DNA of 64,000 bases, from assembly GCF_052156535.1 (NCBI RefSeq), contig NZ_JBQKUP010000019.1, positions 19,010 through 83,009 of the forward strand, given 5' to 3'. Origin of the DNA: Nitrospira_E sp052156535. GTDB taxonomy: Bacteria; Nitrospirota; Nitrospiria; Nitrospirales; UBA8639. Made by a program: the position numbers and the translations under genes. The first letter of the stretch is position 1; every line of letters starts with the position of its first letter. Below the pieces are notes generated by a model. The model did no database searches. It saw only the letters and a program-made list of their open reading frames with translations, and was not told the origin of the DNA. Shown here in pieces: positions 9,047 through 18,324 of the stretch.

Positions 9047-10109
9047 TCGTCACATGTCATGCTTCGCTGCTTGAGTGGTAGTGCTCTCTGAAATTGAAGA
9101 GGAGAGTCCCCCTGTTATTTGCAGGCAGATCCAGGAGGGAATTGCAGAGAAGGACTTTTCGCATTTGGACTCATACTGGGTTGAAGAATGCTACTCACCA
9201 TCTTCCTGTTTTTCCCGGTTATCCCCCCTCAATCATGCCTGGTATTCTCAAATAGCATGCAGTCGTGATTTTCTTGCGAAAAGAGATTCTCGGTAATTAA
9301 ATCGCCTGCCCTTCCCATACTTTTCTGTGATGACTCTATTGGTCAAATAATCTGAGCCAAGATGTTGGCGAGAGATGTGAGACGAAATGCCTATATTTCG
9401 AGAATGCTCCGGGCCCTTTATTAAGAAATGGGTATAGGGCATGTGGTTCAATCCATCTCATATCATTTGATATTCTGCCTAGCGTCATTGATCGAGCATG
9501 GTCCCTCCATTCTGGTGTTCCCTTTGAGATATATCAACTTCTCTCTGGGTTTTCCCTTTGTGAATACGACGAAAAATTCTTTTTCAACAATGGAATTCAC
9601 GCAAAAGTGATCTCTATACGAAAGTAAAAATACCAAGTCAATGGATAAGATATGGATTCTTAATGCGGACACTCCCAATGACTCCCCAATGACTATTCAA
9701 GTTTTCCCAGTTTATTTTCGTTTGAAACTGTAGGGATTCAGGTGCATTCGTAGGGTCCTCCCTACGCTACTTGTAGAAAAATCAGGATCACCCAAAAAGA
9801 AACCTTCGAGGCGGATTTTGCGCCCATGACTTAAGTTATGCCTTACAAAATGGTACTCCCGCACTTCGGCCGCTGATTTTGGCCTGGCTTTTGCCTTATA
9901 TGCAAAAGTATGGGATGGAAAATTCGGTTATGAATGGGTTTCCTATCTCATTCATTGTTCTAGGAGAAGAAATGATTTTTCGGGAGAACCCCTACTTGAG
10001 TTTGCGGCGTTTCCGTATTGAAAAGATAACAAGCCCTGACAGGTATGAATGGTTACTCGATCTCAGCTTGCTGGGGAATATTTAATCAAACTAACAAAGG
10101 AGAGCTGGT
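9047..10109. other. Gene-poor stretch of about 1 kb
   Basis: Short frames exist here (9075-9296, 9428-9610, 9879-10085) but none has a good start, a recognisable domain or a convincing composition. The A+T-rich sequence holds a perfect hairpin at 9749-9766 (CGTAGGG, TCCT loop, CCCTACG) without a T tract. I see nothing else. Confidence 0.4.
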
Positions 10110-10517
10110 ATGAATTCCATGGCAACGAGTTTACGGAAATTGAGTGTGCTGCTGGTGATTCCGAGTCTATGTGGCTTGGGACTTTTTTCTGTGGTACATG
10201 CGCAAAATGTTAATGCTCAACCTCAGAAAGTTGAATCCCAACCTATGCAGAAGGAATTGATTGGGCCGAATCTTGAACCCTTTGCTGGAGCCTACAAGGA
10301 AATTTCCCAAATCCATACGACATACAAGGAGCGAATCATCCAGGCAGGTGACCCCACCAAAAGTGAAGCTCTTCAAGAAGAGGCTAACCGGAAGATGAGT
10401 CAGGCCGTGACAGATCATGGATTGACCATCAAGGACTACAATACAATTTTTCAATCAATCCAAGATGACCCGGCCCTCAAGGAAGAATTCATGACGGTAC
10501 TGAATCGAACGCAGTAA
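10110..10517 (+). CDS. DUF4168-domain exported protein
   Basis: A 135-residue secreted protein. Residues 1-32 form a signal peptide (LSVLLVIPSLCGLGLFSVVHAQ). The mature part matches the DUF4168 pattern: FAGAYKEISQIHTTYKERI, EALQEEANRKMSQAVTDHGL, and TIKDYNTIFQSIQDDPALKE. Proteins of this family are small, helical and periplasmic or outer-surface, with unknown function. A good ribosome-binding site (AAAGGAGAGC) precedes the ATG. It is followed 115 bases later by a lipoprotein gene on the same strand, which could be cotranscribed. Confidence 0.8.
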   Translation: MNSMATSLRKLSVLLVIPSLCGLGLFSVVHAQNVNAQPQKVESQPMQKELIGPNLEPFAGAYKEISQIHTTYKERIIQAGDPTKSEALQEEANRKMSQAVTDHGLTIKDYNTIFQSIQDDPALKEEFMTVLNRTQ

Positions 10518-10632
10518 AAGAATGTCATAATCCCCGCTCTACTCGAATTTTTAATAAAGAATAACGTCTCAAACGACAAAAACCCGGTTTCTCAGAGTGG
10601 GAGAGGCAAAAGGGTCAATTGGGGAGGGAGCA

Positions 10633-11259
10633 ATGTCAGCAATGTATCAGATTTTTGGACAAACAGCGGCCTTAATTATGTTGCTTGTCAGCAGTGGATG
10701 TGCGGACTCATCCACTGACCCTGCTTCCCAAGAGCCTAAGGTAGATCAGTCAGGATTTACCGCAAGCCTATCCGGATCTGTGAGTGGTGAAGTGTCGGGG
10801 GAAGGTGTGGTGACCTACCTGCCCCCCAAGGAAGGGGACCCCGTGACTGGAGTGCGCCCCGGCTACTTTTTGGTTGCGAATCTCAATTCAGATAGGAATG
10901 ACAAAAGAGAGTTTCTTATAATTTTTCGAGTCCCTGGTGAGGCACAGCCTGGCGATTATGATTTGGTGGCACCCGATCCTTTGAGGGTGGGTGAAAATTT
11001 TGAGGTGCAGGTTGAAATGGTAGAAGAAGGAAGATCCACTTCATACCAATCCAATACCGAGGGGACCATTACTTTAGAGGATTTCGCTCCTAACAGTGGT
11101 GGTTCCGGTGGTAGTAATATTACCGGAACATTTCAATTTGTGACGGAAAACAGCGAAGGGGGGCAGATTTCAGCCACGGGCACATTTGATTTGCCTTTAG
11201 GTAGGAGGGTTGTATTTCAGGATTCAGCCTATTCCGGAAAGGATGTGTCGAAGGGCTGA
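10633..11259 (+). CDS. Putative lipoprotein, unknown function
   Basis: A 208-residue exported protein that I do not recognise. ATG 10633 is chosen because GGGAGGGAG precedes it closely; an upstream in-frame GTG at 10597 would put extra polar residues before the signal. The N-terminus MSAMYQIFGQTAALIMLLVS SGC looks like a lipoprotein signal, although the residues before the cysteine (VSSGC) are a weak lipobox. The mature region is rich in Gly, Ser, Thr and Glu with beta-strand periodicity and a GGSGGS linker (residues about 155-160), as in beta-sandwich surface proteins. No catalytic motif is visible. Confidence 0.65.
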   Translation: MSAMYQIFGQTAALIMLLVSSGCADSSTDPASQEPKVDQSGFTASLSGSVSGEVSGEGVVTYLPPKEGDPVTGVRPGYFLVANLNSDRNDKREFLIIFRVPGEAQPGDYDLVAPDPLRVGENFEVQVEMVEEGRSTSYQSNTEGTITLEDFAPNSGGSGGSNITGTFQFVTENSEGGQISATGTFDLPLGRRVVFQDSAYSGKDVSKG

Positions 11260-12041
11260 GGGAATGCCCCATTGTCGCCTGTTTGAAAAATTAGAAGACG
11301 GACCTGTATGTAGGTTGAAGGCCAACATGGGTTTTAAAAGTGTATCTTTGGTTTAGTTCCTCCTAAGCGAAGGTAGAATAGTGTGCGATCGCCATTTCGT
11401 TTAGCCACTAAACCTTTCCTGACCGGCCCCATTCCTGTCCTGTTGATCAATGACATATTCGCGTGGTGATGGTCTCTCGGATCCAGGATTCCTACCCGTT
11501 TCATGTCTAGCAGGGTGTTGAAAGTTGGCCAGCTGCGTTCTCTACCTTCGCCGGAGCGGGTACGGGCAAGCCGGTCGGCTCTGTGTCGTGCACGTATTCC
11601 TTTGTACGCTCAGCCCGCCAAAGCGCATGCGGCCTTGCTGGACGGGCCTGTTTGAACATCCTGCCGTTGGTGACTAAAGTCCCTGAAGTGTTGAGTCAAT
11701 ATAGACCTTTACATGTTTTTGAGTTTCAGCAGGCTGCTAGCTTTTAATTGACAATTTTGGCACAGTTCAAATATAGGATTCCCGCCACGAGCAGCGGGAA
11801 AAAATGAGTGATTCAAAATTTTCTATTCCCCATTAGAATCCAGCAATCGCAATGTCTGTGGTCAAACTTCAAAGAGCGTTCCTTCTCCTCGGTAAAAGAT
11901 GCACCGTAGGGTTTGACTTCTCCTCCATTGATGCCTTTTCCAGGCAAATTATAAACGTCATCGTTTGGAATCACTCTGTGGCAATGGACCTGTTTCCAGT
12001 CACATGGGAACATAAGTTCAGTCCATAACAAGTCTCAGCCC
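11260..12041. other. Non-coding stretch carrying a dispersed repeat
   Basis: No supported gene. It contains repeat copy A (11510-11664) and a hairpin at about 11780-11801 (TTCCCGC...GCGGGAA) with no T tract on the exit side. A minus-strand frame at 11813-12031 starts only at TTG and was not accepted. Confidence 0.4.
11510..11664. repeat. Dispersed palindromic element, copy A
   Basis: This 155-base unit has imperfect terminal inverted repeats: GCAGGGTGTTGAAA at the left and TTTGAACATCCTGC at the right, 12 of 14 positions complementary. Inside it shares the block TGCGGCCTTGCTGGAC and a GCGTTCTC block with the element at 27769-27891. It has no ORF, which suits a MITE- or REP-like element. I recall very similar sequences scattered through Nitrospira genomes; that part is memory, not shown here. 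Confidence 0.65.
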
Positions 12042-13019
12042 ATGCCGAAGATTATTCCTCGTCCCAATATAGAGGTGGTGTTACCTCCCAATTTGAACCA
12101 TAAATATTTCGCCGATGCCAGCCAACATCCATTCCGGTTTAAGTCCCAAAGCTTTCAATTGGCGAATGCCTGGTGGTTGGCGGAAGCCGCCTTGCTGGCG
12201 TATGCCGAAAATGAATTTGCTATTCCTCAATACACTAAGGCCGGCTTGATCGTGGAAGGCAATCAGCCCTTTAGTAATGGTGGAAGTACCCAATGCTATG
12301 TGGCCCATACCCAGGATATTGTGATTGTGGCCTTTCGCGGCACGCAGGTGCTGAAGCCGGTAGGAGGTAAGCTCCCTGGTGAGATCTGGCGCCAGGTAGT
12401 CAAGGATTTGTGGACGGACGGAAAATTTCGGTTAATCGTATCTGGTCAAGGTGGGTCTGTGCATGAAGGCTTTAAAAAGGCATTGGACGAAGTGTGGGAA
12501 CCACTCCAGGCGTATTTGAATGGATTGAAAGAGGAAAAGCCAAATCGAACTTTTTGGTTTACCGGCCATAGTCTTGGCGCGGCTCTGGCGACATTAGCTG
12601 CCGACCGCTATGGTGATGTGCAAGGGCTCTACACCTTTGGGTCTCCTTTGGTAGGGGATGAGAGCTTTGCGAGGGATTTCTATGTCAGTGGGTATCGATT
12701 TGTGAACAATAATGATGTGGTTGCTCGAATACCACTCTGGGGTCCCAATGCGTTGAACTTGATGAAGTGGGGTCGTTATGAACATGTAGGTCTCCTTAAA
12801 TACATCGATGAAACTGGAAAGCTTTTCGATAATCCCTCCATGTTGGAAAGGGTACAGCGTGGTGTGGGAGGCCAGGTTCAACTTCTTCGTGAGGTGATGA
12901 ATCAATGGTCCAATGGCGAGTTCAGTGACATACCCATTGATTGTTTCAATGATCATGCTCCCCTGTATTATGCCCTTCGTATTTGGAATTGTTATGAGCA
13001 GGAACTCCAAGGTGTCTAG
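12042..13019 (+). CDS. Lipase class 3 family alpha/beta hydrolase
   Basis: A 325-residue esterase/lipase of the fungal-lipase-like (class 3) family. The nucleophile elbow is GHSLGAALATLAADRYGDVQ, preceded by IVAFRGTQ (the oxyanion-loop strand). The probable acid is in YRFVNNNDVVARIP and the probable histidine in GRYEHVGLL. A second conserved block is LYTFGSPLVGDESFA. No signal peptide is visible, so it is predicted cytoplasmic or exported by a non-Sec route. No strong ribosome-binding site precedes the ATG. It stands alone between two long non-coding stretches. Confidence 0.85.
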   Translation: MPKIIPRPNIEVVLPPNLNHKYFADASQHPFRFKSQSFQLANAWWLAEAALLAYAENEFAIPQYTKAGLIVEGNQPFSNGGSTQCYVAHTQDIVIVAFRGTQVLKPVGGKLPGEIWRQVVKDLWTDGKFRLIVSGQGGSVHEGFKKALDEVWEPLQAYLNGLKEEKPNRTFWFTGHSLGAALATLAADRYGDVQGLYTFGSPLVGDESFARDFYVSGYRFVNNNDVVARIPLWGPNALNLMKWGRYEHVGLLKYIDETGKLFDNPSMLERVQRGVGGQVQLLREVMNQWSNGEFSDIPIDCFNDHAPLYYALRIWNCYEQELQGV

Positions 13020-13687
13020 GAGTAAATTTCCCTCAGGTTTCCAATGTGAATGCTGTTTCTGTGACTTTATTACATCAGGGGAAGCACATTGAATGGGCCA
13101 GTCACTCCTGTGGTATATTTATTCTCTTCGTTTCGTTAAAAAATGAAACGTATGCCTCTCTCTTCACGACGACAAATCGGTTATCTAAGCCAGGGTAGCT
13201 GAGGGGAAATCCGTTCATTTGGGCAAGGAACAGCCTGACCATTTGGGAATTCCGCGAAAAATTAGTGTGGAAGCCGATGGGAAATTCTGATTTGGATACT
13301 GTATTTCCGGCGCGTTTTCACACGGTACTTTCGTGCCAGAAAGGGATGGCTTTCTCGTAGAACCCTGAAAATGTTAAAGAAAAAGACTTTCTCGCTTCAA
13401 TTGCTCAGAGCCAGGCTTATATTTCAGTCAAATTTTCCGCCCCCTCTTTCTGGAATTGGCTATCTTCTTCCGTTCTCTTGTGCTAGTTTGAATGAACTTA
13501 ACGCCTAGGGCTTGGCGATGAGCAATCAAATTACCAAAGCCCGTAACCGGTGTTGTTTTGCCCGAGAGATTACTCGAAAAGTGTCTGTCCACTGTCGCAT
13601 GAATGCAGCGTCCGCGGCCTACTCCTTCTCCAGGTTTTACCCTTTCTCGAGCCTAAGACAATATCATTTTTCAAAAGGAGGACCCCC
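13020..13687. other. Long leader region before the RRM gene
   Basis: No supported gene. The last about 190 bases probably form a 5' leader: GGGCTTGG (13508-13515) can pair with CCAAAGCCC (13534-13542), leaving one bulge. Long structured leaders are common for cold-induced RNA-binding proteins, so this may be regulatory. The rest shows nothing recognisable. Confidence 0.35.
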
Positions 13688-14011
13688 ATGGGTTCAAAAT
13701 TGTATGTAGGTGGTTTGCCGTATTCCGCGACTCAAGCAGAATTAACCGACTTGTTTTCGGCACACGGCACGGTCGAGTCAGCCAATGTCATCAGCGACAA
13801 GTTCACCGGCCAATCGCGCGGGTTCGGATTTGTCGAAATGTCTTCGGGAGAGGAAGCGCAAGCGGCAATTTCAGCCCTGAATTCTACTGAGTTTGGTGGC
13901 CGCACATTGACGGTCAACGAAGCTAAACCCCAAGCTCCACGCACGGGTGGTGGAGGGTATGGTGGCGGCGGTGGAGATTTTGGCGGCGATAAACGTCGCA
14001 GCCGGTTCTAA
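13688..14011 (+). CDS. RRM-domain RNA-binding protein (cold-inducible type)
   Basis: A 107-residue single-RRM protein with a glycine-rich tail, the arrangement of bacterial and cyanobacterial Rbp proteins. RNP2 is KLYVGGLPYSAT (residues 4-15) and RNP1 is SRGFGFVEM. The tail is TGGGGYGGGGGDFGGD followed by basic KRRSRF. These proteins bind single-stranded RNA and are often induced by cold. AAAGGAGG at 13675 fixes ATG 13688; longer in-frame starts lack a site. A strong intrinsic terminator follows at 14034, so it is monocistronic. Confidence 0.93.
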   Translation: MGSKLYVGGLPYSATQAELTDLFSAHGTVESANVISDKFTGQSRGFGFVEMSSGEEAQAAISALNSTEFGGRTLTVNEAKPQAPRTGGGGYGGGGGDFGGDKRRSRF

Positions 14012-14033
14012 CCAGAACACCAATACGTTTCAT

Positions 14034-14069
14034 AAAAGGGAGAGGTCAATACGATCTCTCCCTTTTTTT
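14034..14069 (+). terminator. Intrinsic terminator after the RRM gene
   Basis: AAAAGGGAGAG pairs with CTCTCCCTTTT around an 11-base loop, followed by seven T. It lies 22 bases after the stop codon. The remaining 300 bases up to the next gene show nothing recognisable. Confidence 0.85.
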
Positions 14070-14367
14070 GTCAAAATTCAGCAGTTGGAATGTATGGTCT
14101 AATCCAAATGTGCCACATTAAACCTGTGGAGCGTGGATCGTCTAGGAAAAGGATAGTATGATGCCCGACATTTAGGCCATTTGTTTAATAGGGGATGGCT
14201 TGGCGGAGCACGCAGATAGAATTAATGGTTCCCGTCTCAGGGCACATCGGTTCGATGCTTAACGCGTTTCAGGGTGGACCGAGTGCATGGATATGAACCG
14301 AATGAAGAGTTGATCGTGTGAGAGGCAGGCGTAATCCGGCCATGACCATGCAAAATCGGCTGCGTGT

Positions 14368-16542
14368 ATGAACAATGCCCCATCGCCACCGTCTGTCAAC
14401 ATGAAGGTCATGACTTCCTTCCCACCAAAAATGCCCCAGGTATCTGTCCTCCCGTATGCCATTGCGATCTTTCTCAGTGCCTTTCTGCTGTTTCAAGTAG
14501 AGCCCATCATCGCCCGGTATATTCTTCCCTGGTTTGGAGGCACCCCGGCGGTCTGGACGACGTGCATGCTCTTCTTTCAGGTCTTTCTTCTGGTCGGGTA
14601 TGCCTATGCCCATTTTCTCGCAAGCTATCTCTCTCCTCGGCACCAGGCGCTGGTTCACCTGGGTCTGGTGGTGTGTTCTCTGGTTTTTCTCCCTATCACC
14701 CCAGGGGATGGATGGAAGCCGGATGGCACACAAAATCCGATGCTGACGATTATTCTCCTTCTCATGGTGACTATTGGGGTGCCGTTTCTCCTCATCTCGG
14801 CCTCTGGCCCTCTCCTGCAACATTGGTTCAATCGAGTCCATCCCACTGTGTCACCCTATCGGCTTTTCGCCTTATCAAATCTGGGCTCACTCTTGGGATT
14901 GGTCTCCTATCCTTTTTTTATCGAGCCGCAACTGGGTTTGCGTATGCAGGCCCTCTTCTGGTCGGCCGGGTACGGCCTGTATGCGGTCATGTGTGCCTGG
15001 GGCGCCAGGCCGCTGTTTCGATTAGCCAGGAGGAGCGGATTCTCAGAAAATCCTGAGTATAGACCAGACAAGAAGCCGGGTCTGCCTGAGAATCTTCTGA
15101 CCCTCGCTCTCGCAGCTTGCGGATCAGTTGTCCTCCTCGCAAGCACGAATCAGATTTGTCGGGATATCGCGGTCATCCCGTTTCTTTGGGTCCTCCCGCT
15201 GGGTCTTTACCTAATCTCCTTCATTCTATGTTTCGATCACCCGCGATGGTACGACCGACGGGTCTGGGTGCCCGTGTTGCTGGTATTGCTCCCCGCAGTC
15301 GTCTACCTGCTGCACCAGGAATATGCGGAGACGGAGATCAATATCTACCTCCAGATTTTCATCTATTCGGCCGTCCTTTTTGCCTGCTGCATGGTGTGCC
15401 ATGGCGAACTGGTTCGCTTGAAGCCTCCCGCCAAATTTCTCACATCCTTCTATCTCATGGTCGCGTTGGGAGGTGCGTTGGGTGGGGTGTTTGTCAACCT
15501 GGTCGCACCCGTTCTCTTTCAAGGATACTGGGAATTTCATTTTGGGCTGGTGGCCACGATGATGCTCCTGGGAATCTGCCTGTTTCGAACGAGGGATCCG
15601 CTCAAATCGCCACTCATGCTCTGGTCGGAAAGGGTTGTGTTTGTTGCGGGAATTGCCACTCTTACAGGTTTTCTGGCACTGCATATTCACGAGCAGCAAG
15701 CGAGTACTATCCTGACATCGCGTAATTTTTACGGTGTCCTGCGAGTAAAGGAGACGGACAAAGGGACGAAGTCCGCCAGCCGTTTCCTCTATCACGGTCG
15801 AATCAACCATGGCCGGCAATTTCTGACTTCCCCCCGGCATTCTTACCCGACAGCCTATTACGGGCCGTTCAGTGGAATCAGCTTAGCCATCAGCCGTCAT
15901 CCTCAACAACTGAGGTTGAACACCCTCAAGGACAGGAAAGGACAGGGGGGCCTGCGGGTTGGGAACATCGGGTTGGGGGTTGGCACCACAGCAGTGTATG
16001 CCCGGCCCGGCGATACGTATCGATTTTATGAAATCAATCCTGAGGTGGATCGATTGGCGAGGGAGTACTTCACGTTTCTCAAAGATGCCAAGGGATCCCA
16101 GCAGGTTGTCTTTGGAGATGGACGAATTTCCCTTGAGCGAGAATTGGAGAAGGGGCATCGACAGGATTTCGATATTTTAGCGGTGGATGCCTTCAGTGGC
16201 GACGGCATTCCGGTGCACCTGCTGACAATGGAGGCCTTTGCTCTCTACTGGGAGCATATACAACCCGACGGAATTCTCGCCCTTCATGTCTCGAATCGCC
16301 ACTTTGACTTCAGCCCCGTAGTCCGGGCCTTGGCCAGAGAGTTCGGCAAGCAGGCGCTCTGGATCAAAGACGTGGCTGACCCTGAGAAAGGGAATAGCTA
16401 TAGTGATTGGATCCTGGTCACGAACAACCAGGCGTTTTTAAAAGACCCCTTCGTCAACTTCCGGATTGCACCCTGGCGATCCCTCGAGGAAATCCTCTGG
16501 ACAGACGACTACAGCAATCTTTTTCAAGTGGTGGCGCCCTGA
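14368..16542 (+). CDS. Membrane protein fused to a spermidine-synthase-like domain
   Basis: A 724-residue fusion. The first about 430 residues hold many hydrophobic segments in two groups (from VLPYAIAIFLSAFLLFQVEP onward), with LISASGPLLQHWF and YRLFALSNLGSLLGL, typical of the membrane half of these proteins. The last about 230 residues are a class I methyltransferase-fold domain like polyamine synthases: VGNIGLGVGTTAVYARPGD, YEINPEVDRLAREYF, VFGDGRISLERELE, ILAVDAFSGDGIPVHLLT. Whether it makes polyamines is not known; homologues are often annotated only as fused MFS/spermidine synthase. A nearby alternative start is the methionine at codon 12. Single gene, no operon partner. Confidence 0.85.
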   Translation: MNNAPSPPSVNMKVMTSFPPKMPQVSVLPYAIAIFLSAFLLFQVEPIIARYILPWFGGTPAVWTTCMLFFQVFLLVGYAYAHFLASYLSPRHQALVHLGLVVCSLVFLPITPGDGWKPDGTQNPMLTIILLLMVTIGVPFLLISASGPLLQHWFNRVHPTVSPYRLFALSNLGSLLGLVSYPFFIEPQLGLRMQALFWSAGYGLYAVMCAWGARPLFRLARRSGFSENPEYRPDKKPGLPENLLTLALAACGSVVLLASTNQICRDIAVIPFLWVLPLGLYLISFILCFDHPRWYDRRVWVPVLLVLLPAVVYLLHQEYAETEINIYLQIFIYSAVLFACCMVCHGELVRLKPPAKFLTSFYLMVALGGALGGVFVNLVAPVLFQGYWEFHFGLVATMMLLGICLFRTRDPLKSPLMLWSERVVFVAGIATLTGFLALHIHEQQASTILTSRNFYGVLRVKETDKGTKSASRFLYHGRINHGRQFLTSPRHSYPTAYYGPFSGISLAISRHPQQLRLNTLKDRKGQGGLRVGNIGLGVGTTAVYARPGDTYRFYEINPEVDRLAREYFTFLKDAKGSQQVVFGDGRISLERELEKGHRQDFDILAVDAFSGDGIPVHLLTMEAFALYWEHIQPDGILALHVSNRHFDFSPVVRALAREFGKQALWIKDVADPEKGNSYSDWILVTNNQAFLKDPFVNFRIAPWRSLEEILWTDDYSNLFQVVAP

Positions 16543-16805
16543 CCTGTCCTCTGGCGTGATTGTTCTTGTAGCATGTGATTGTGGGTGGTTGACCATGTCT
16601 CAGAGCATGGTTCACAGACCCCTTCGGATACCGTATCGGTGCTTCGATCGAATTCTTTTGACGGTACCCTCTTTTCTCCATACTTCAAAGAGCCCGGTTT
16701 CCAGGCTGAATATATGCTTCTCTGTGAAACCTGTCACCTCACGGATAAGCTAAACTATTACAATCTTTTGGAGATGAGGAACGCCGGAAGTGCCCTCTCC
16801 ACGAA

Positions 16806-17177
16806 TTACGGCGTTTTGAGGGCTTTATTAACCATCCCGACAAAATCTGAAAAATTGTACGGTTTGTTAAATACGGCCAGAGCTCCCGCCTCATTTGCCC
16901 GTTGGTACATCTCGTCGGTGATATTTCCCGAATACAGAATGAAAGGGATAAAGCCAAATGAAGGGTTGGCTTTTACCTGGAGGAGTAAGTCCATGCCGGT
17001 CATGACCGGCATGTGGTTATCGGAAACGATGAGATCTATGCTCGGCCCTTGCTCCAACCTAGCCAGGGCGACGGCTCCGTGTTCGGCTTCCTCGCAGGAA
17101 TACCCATGGTGTTCAAGAAAATGTTTCATGGCTTTCCTGGCCATCTCATGATCATCGACAAGAAGAATGCGTTTCAT
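16806..17177 (-). CDS. Single-domain response regulator
   Basis: A 123-residue CheY-like receiver with no output domain. Acidic pocket D8/D9, phosphoacceptor D53 in IVSDNHMPVMTG, S83 and K105 (FNKPY) are all in place, so phosphotransfer should be possible. No histidine kinase lies nearby, making it an orphan in the window. It is transcribed away from the iron island, and its start is about 290 bases from the Fur-box promoter at 17470. Target unknown. Confidence 0.9.
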   Translation of the reverse strand: MKRILLVDDHEMARKAMKHFLEHHGYSCEEAEHGAVALARLEQGPSIDLIVSDNHMPVMTGMDLLLQVKANPSFGFIPFILYSGNITDEMYQRANEAGALAVFNKPYNFSDFVGMVNKALKTP

Positions 17178-17469
17178 AATGGACGATCTGTTCCAGAAAG
17201 GTTAGGACCATTCTATCCTTAATAAAGCAAAAGACCGAGTCTCTTCGATCGAAGCGAGCTTTATCGGAGAGGATTTACTGTATTCTCTTCTTTTAATAAT
17301 TTCAAAGGCGGTGTGATGGAGAAGGGATATGGCAATTTATCTTATTGGAGATTTCCCACGGCTGGGAAATCTGTTCAAGGTAGATTCGGGTCAGGGCCGG
17401 CAGGTGTTTTCCCCTGAACGTAGATTCCTTTGAAATGCAGTACTCTCGTTTGCGTAGTTTTAGGGGGTA

Positions 17470-17507
17470 TTGACGAAGTGGCAATATTTATAATAATAAT
17501 AACAATC
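17470..17507 (+). promoter_or_regulatory. Promoter overlapped by a Fur-box-like sequence
   Basis: TTGACG at 17470-17475 is a good -35, and T/A-rich -10 candidates lie at about 17489-17499. The 19 bases at 17489-17507 match the classic Fur box (GATAATGATAATCATTATC) at 14 positions by hand alignment. A repressor bound there would cover the -10. The site precedes a sigma/FecR/TonB-receptor set, a usual Fur target. Confidence 0.55.
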
Positions 17508-17678
17508 AATATCAATTTTTGATTTCTACAAGGAAACAACCTCTGTAGCACGATGGAGACTTCTTTCTATTGAAATGATGTAATTGAATTACAACACTGC
17601 CGCGCTTTTTAGATAGTGTGAGGCTAGAGATCCGAGAGACCAAAGCCCAATGGTGCAATTGCACATTGGGCTTTTTTT
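17506..17678 (+). ncRNA. Candidate Fur-repressed small RNA or attenuated leader A
   Basis: Between the Fur-box promoter and the sigma gene there is a compact unit of about 173 nt ending in a strong intrinsic terminator. The 5' end is inferred from the promoter, the 3' end from the terminator. It contains no convincing ORF. A similar block near the 3' end (AGGCTAGAG ... AGCCCAATG) recalls candidate B (AGGCAAGAG ... AGCCCATG). It may be a RyhB/PrrF-like iron-sparing RNA by analogy only, or a leader whose terminator is overridden. Confidence 0.45.
17642..17678 (+). terminator. Intrinsic terminator upstream of the ECF sigma gene
   Basis: AAAGCCCAATGGTGCAA pairs with TTGCACATTGGGCTTT, leaving one bulge, and seven T follow. 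It lies 56 bases before the sigma start and after the Fur-box promoter, so most transcripts from that promoter should stop here. Confidence 0.8.
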
Positions 17679-17733
17679 ATGGATTGGAAAAGAGGGTTCC
17701 TTGGGCAATGAATACAACTTTAAGGGATGACAT

Positions 17734-18324
17734 ATGTCTTGGAATCAGAAAGGGCATCAATATGAAGAACCTTATCCCGGATATCGGACAAACATGTATA
17801 TGATCCAGTTACAGGTGGCACACATATTTGATCAGCATAAACAAGATGTGAAGCGTTTTCTCATCAGTCGTGTCGCTTGTGAAGCAACCGCTGCGGATCT
17901 GACCCAGGAAACCTTCCTCCGCTTATCTCAATTATCGGATCTTCAGTCGATTCGCAATATTCGGTCCTACCTTTTTCGCATTGCCGCAAATTTGGCGACG
18001 GATCACCTCCGAACTCAGATACGATGGAAAATGGCGTCATCGGAAGAGGAGCCTCTCCTGCTTGAGAAACCGGATACCTCATCCACTCCGGAATCGGTTC
18101 TGTTAGCAAAAGAAGAACTGAGGATTGTCATTCGGGCTATTGAGGAATTGTCGCCGTTGTGTCGGGAAATATTTTTGTTGAATCGATATGAAGGTCTTGC
18201 GCATCGTGAAATCGCGAACCGGTTGAATGTCTGCATGAGTACCGTTGAAAAAAATATTGCCCGCGCGTTGAATCAATGCCGTCGCCGACTGAATGAGGCG
18301 ACAGAATTCTCCGAAAAACCCTAG
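17734..18324 (+). CDS. ECF sigma factor, FecI-like
   Basis: A 196-residue extracytoplasmic-function sigma factor of the iron-starvation (FecI) group. Sigma region 2 is visible in FDQHKQDVKRFLISRVACEA, DLTQETFLRLSQL and IRSYLFRIAANLATDHLR. Region 4 is in ELSPLCREIFLLNRYEGLAH and REIANRLNVCMSTVEKNIAR, the helix-turn-helix that reads the -35. AAGGGA lies 6 bases before ATG 17734; later methionines (codons 21 and 23) are possible alternatives because the first 20 residues are polar and not conserved. The gene is followed by fecR and a TonB receptor on the same strand, the standard surface-signalling order, but with an unusually long 305-base gap before fecR. Confidence 0.9.
   Translation: MSWNQKGHQYEEPYPGYRTNMYMIQLQVAHIFDQHKQDVKRFLISRVACEATAADLTQETFLRLSQLSDLQSIRNIRSYLFRIAANLATDHLRTQIRWKMASSEEEPLLLEKPDTSSTPESVLLAKEELRIVIRAIEELSPLCREIFLLNRYEGLAHREIANRLNVCMSTVEKNIARALNQCRRRLNEATEFSEKP

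Larger units (their letters stand above)
17178..17733. other. Regulatory region upstream of the first ECF sigma gene
   Basis: No protein gene is seen. The region holds a promoter with an overlapping Fur-box-like sequence (17470-17507) and an intrinsic terminator (17642-17678), which delimit the candidate small RNA or leader listed separately. The first 290 bases show nothing recognisable. Confidence 0.5.

Noticed and set aside
9879..10085. 68-residue plus-strand frame in a gene-poor stretch
   Set aside because: No ribosome-binding site and no recognisable domain; the composition follows local A+T content.
11775..11805. Terminator at the TTCCCGC/GCGGGAA hairpin
   Set aside because: On neither strand does the stem run into a T tract on its exit side.
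11813..12031. 72-residue minus-strand frame beside the lipase gene
   Set aside because: Starts only at TTG with no site upstream and no family resemblance. It could be revisited if homologues are found.
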